NCBI GenBank assembly: GCA_025355485.1
Contig: JANXZP010000155.1
Span: forward strand, 1-15,062
DNA length: 15,062 nt
Direction of reading: 5' to 3'
Source of the DNA: Pseudomonadota bacterium
GTDB taxonomy: Bacteria; Pseudomonadota; Gammaproteobacteria; Xanthomonadales; Xanthomonadaceae
Under the pieces are notes generated by a model. The model had not been told where the DNA came from and did not search any database. It worked only from the letters and a program-made list of their open reading frames with translations. Numbering within the stretch: the first letter of the stretch is position 1; each line of letters opens with the position of its first letter. Positions 14,359-15,062 of this stretch are shown piece by piece. The translations under genes were made by a program, and so were the position numbers.

Positions 14359-14460
14359 CCCCTCTCCCCTCGGGAGAGGGGTTGGGGCGAGGGGCTGAGC
14401 GGAGCGCGGCACTAGCGCCCCTCACCTGCCCTTCGGGCATCCTCTCCCGAAGGGAGAGGA
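14359..14460. repeat. REPIN-like pair of inverted palindromic repeats, also likely bidirectional terminator
   Basis: Copy A (14361-14395, plus) starts CCTCTCCC-CTC-GGGAGAGG and ends GAGGGGC. Copy B (14417-14459, minus) starts CCTCTCCC-TTC-GGGAGAGG and also ends GAGGGGC. The two are inverted relative to each other, and the GAGGGGC/GCCCCTC ends can pair across a 21-nt spacer. Copy A's stem is 10 bp (14359-14368 with 14372-14381); copy B's is 9 bp (14440-14448 with 14452-14460), plus a TGCCC/GGGCA hairpin at 14427-14439. The block fills the gap between ydfG and speA, which converge, so it probably also ends transcription both ways. Confidence 0.8.
14372..14394 (+). other. G-quadruplex motif in repeat copy A
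   Basis: G-runs at 14372-14374, 14378-14381, 14384-14387 and 14391-14394 are separated by AGA, TT and CGA, meeting the four-run, short-loop quadruplex consensus on the plus strand. The first two runs are also the right arm of the copy A hairpin, so the two folds would compete. Confidence 0.55.
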
Positions 14461-14471
14461 AAACACATCCC

Positions 14472-15062
14472 TCAACCCTGCGACTCGTCCGCCAGGTACG
14501 TGTAACCCGTCAGCCCCTTCTCCAGCGCCGCCTGCATCAACTGCGCTTCATCGGCCGAGAGCTTCGCGGCGTCGATCTTGTGCTGGTATGCCGCGCGCAA
14601 TTTCGCGAGGTCGTAGCCGACGTAATCGAGCATCACGTCCGAGGTGTCGCCGCGTCGTGAGCGTTCGAAGTTGAAGCCGTCGTCGGTGAGCCGCACGTTG
14701 ACCGCGTCGGTGTCGCCAAACAGGTTGTGGATGTCGCCCAGCGTGTCCTGGTACGCGCCGACCAGGAAGAATCCGAGCCGGTAGCTCTCGCCCTCGCGCA
14801 GGGCATGCAGCGGCAACGAACTGTCGAGCTCGCCATCGTCCACGTAGGTGTCGATGCGCCCGTCGGAATCGCAGGTCAGGTCGGCGATCATGCCGCGTCG
14901 CGTGGGTTCTTCGGTCAGTCGCGCAATCGGCGCGATCGGGAACACCTGGTCGATCGCCCATACGTCGGGCACCGATTCGAACACGCTGAAATTGACGAAG
15001 TATTTGTCGACGAGGCGTTCGTCGAGTTCGTCGAGCACCGCGCGGTGGCTCTTTTCCTCGAA
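14472..15062 (-). CDS. speA: Biosynthetic arginine decarboxylase, C-terminal part (truncated by window edge)
   Basis: The last 196 residues of a PLP-dependent, biosynthetic-type arginine decarboxylase, which converts arginine to agmatine on the way to putrescine and spermidine. The frame is open to the right edge; E. coli SpeA has about 658 residues, so roughly 70 percent, including the PLP lysine, is outside the window. Family-typical segments are KYFVNFSVFESVPDVWAIDQ, IADLTCDSDGRIDTYVDD (CDSDG holds a conserved active-site Cys and Asp), LGFFLVGAYQDTLGDIHNLFGDTDAV and the C-terminal GLTGYTYL. Their order matches E. coli SpeA throughout. The stop codon is at 14472-14474, 12 bp past the repeat block. 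The gene is convergent with ydfG. Confidence in the family is high; regulation cannot be judged, as the 5' end is missing. Confidence 0.95.
   Translation of the reverse strand, partial: FEEKSHRAVLDELDERLVDKYFVNFSVFESVPDVWAIDQVFPIAPIARLTEEPTRRGMIADLTCDSDGRIDTYVDDGELDSSLPLHALREGESYRLGFFLVGAYQDTLGDIHNLFGDTDAVNVRLTDDGFNFERSRRGDTSDVMLDYVGYDLAKLRAAYQHKIDAAKLSADEAQLMQAALEKGLTGYTYLADESQG

Noticed and set aside
1..15062. Search for CRISPR arrays, tRNA or rRNA genes, integrase or transposase genes, and toxin-antitoxin pairs.
   Set aside because: No regularly spaced repeats, tRNA-like cloverleaf or mobile-element proteins were seen by eye. The genes are all housekeeping-type with even composition. A tRNA-scan or profile search could still find something small.
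1..15062. An arginine-themed gene cluster (cphA, argS, speA).
   Set aside because: The three lie far apart, on different strands and in different transcription units, with unrelated genes between them, so shared function by location is not supported.

Overview
The window reads as chromosomal housekeeping DNA from a high-GC gammaproteobacterium, most likely of the Xanthomonadales/Lysobacterales (Xanthomonadaceae or Rhodanobacteraceae). The basis is the strong GC bias at third codon positions, close resemblance of RadC, PyrE, ArgS and YdfG to gammaproteobacterial proteins, the radC / coaBC-dut-algC gene order shared with Pseudomonas and xanthomonads, and a paired CCTCTCCC...GGGAGAGG palindromic repeat of the kind common in xanthomonad genomes. 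I saw no phage, transposase, CRISPR, tRNA or rRNA signal.

Layout. (1) 1-2346, plus strand: the 3' end of a cyanophycin synthetase (cphA), then, 2 nt later, a second CphA-like Mur ligase with no ATP-grasp domain. (2) 2347-3776, plus strand: pyrE followed at 23 bp by a secreted DUF4124 coiled-coil protein. (3) 3870-7929, minus strand: coaBC-dut-algC, where coaBC and dut share an ATGA overlap and the AlgC-type phosphomannomutase/phosphoglucomutase is fused to an N-terminal membrane and periplasmic sensor-like module. (4) 8088-9919, plus strand: radC, divergent from coaBC, then an HD-type predicted phosphohydrolase. (5) 10098-12534, plus strand: argS and a SPOR-domain membrane protein 1 nt apart. 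(6) 12542-13471, minus strand: a metallo-beta-lactamase-fold hydrolase ending 7 bp from the SPOR gene. (7) 13605-14357, plus strand: a YdfG-type short-chain dehydrogenase. (8) 14472 to the right edge, minus strand: the 3' end of biosynthetic arginine decarboxylase (speA).

Functional themes are nucleotide metabolism (PyrE makes OMP, Dut clears dUTP), coenzyme A synthesis (CoaBC), sugar-phosphate supply for surface polysaccharide (AlgC), arginine use (ArgS, SpeA and the cyanophycin synthetase, whose polymer is built from Asp and Arg) and envelope or division (SPOR protein). Arginine recurs at both ends of the window, but nothing in the sequence shows that this is more than coincidence.

No clearly new multi-gene system is visible. 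The observations most worth a second look are the CphA plus CphA-like ligase pair, the membrane-tethered AlgC, a compact G-quadruplex motif just upstream of radC, a REPIN-like inverted repeat pair between ydfG and speA whose arm is also a G-quadruplex motif, and a recurrent -10/GCGG promoter-like motif in front of three genes.
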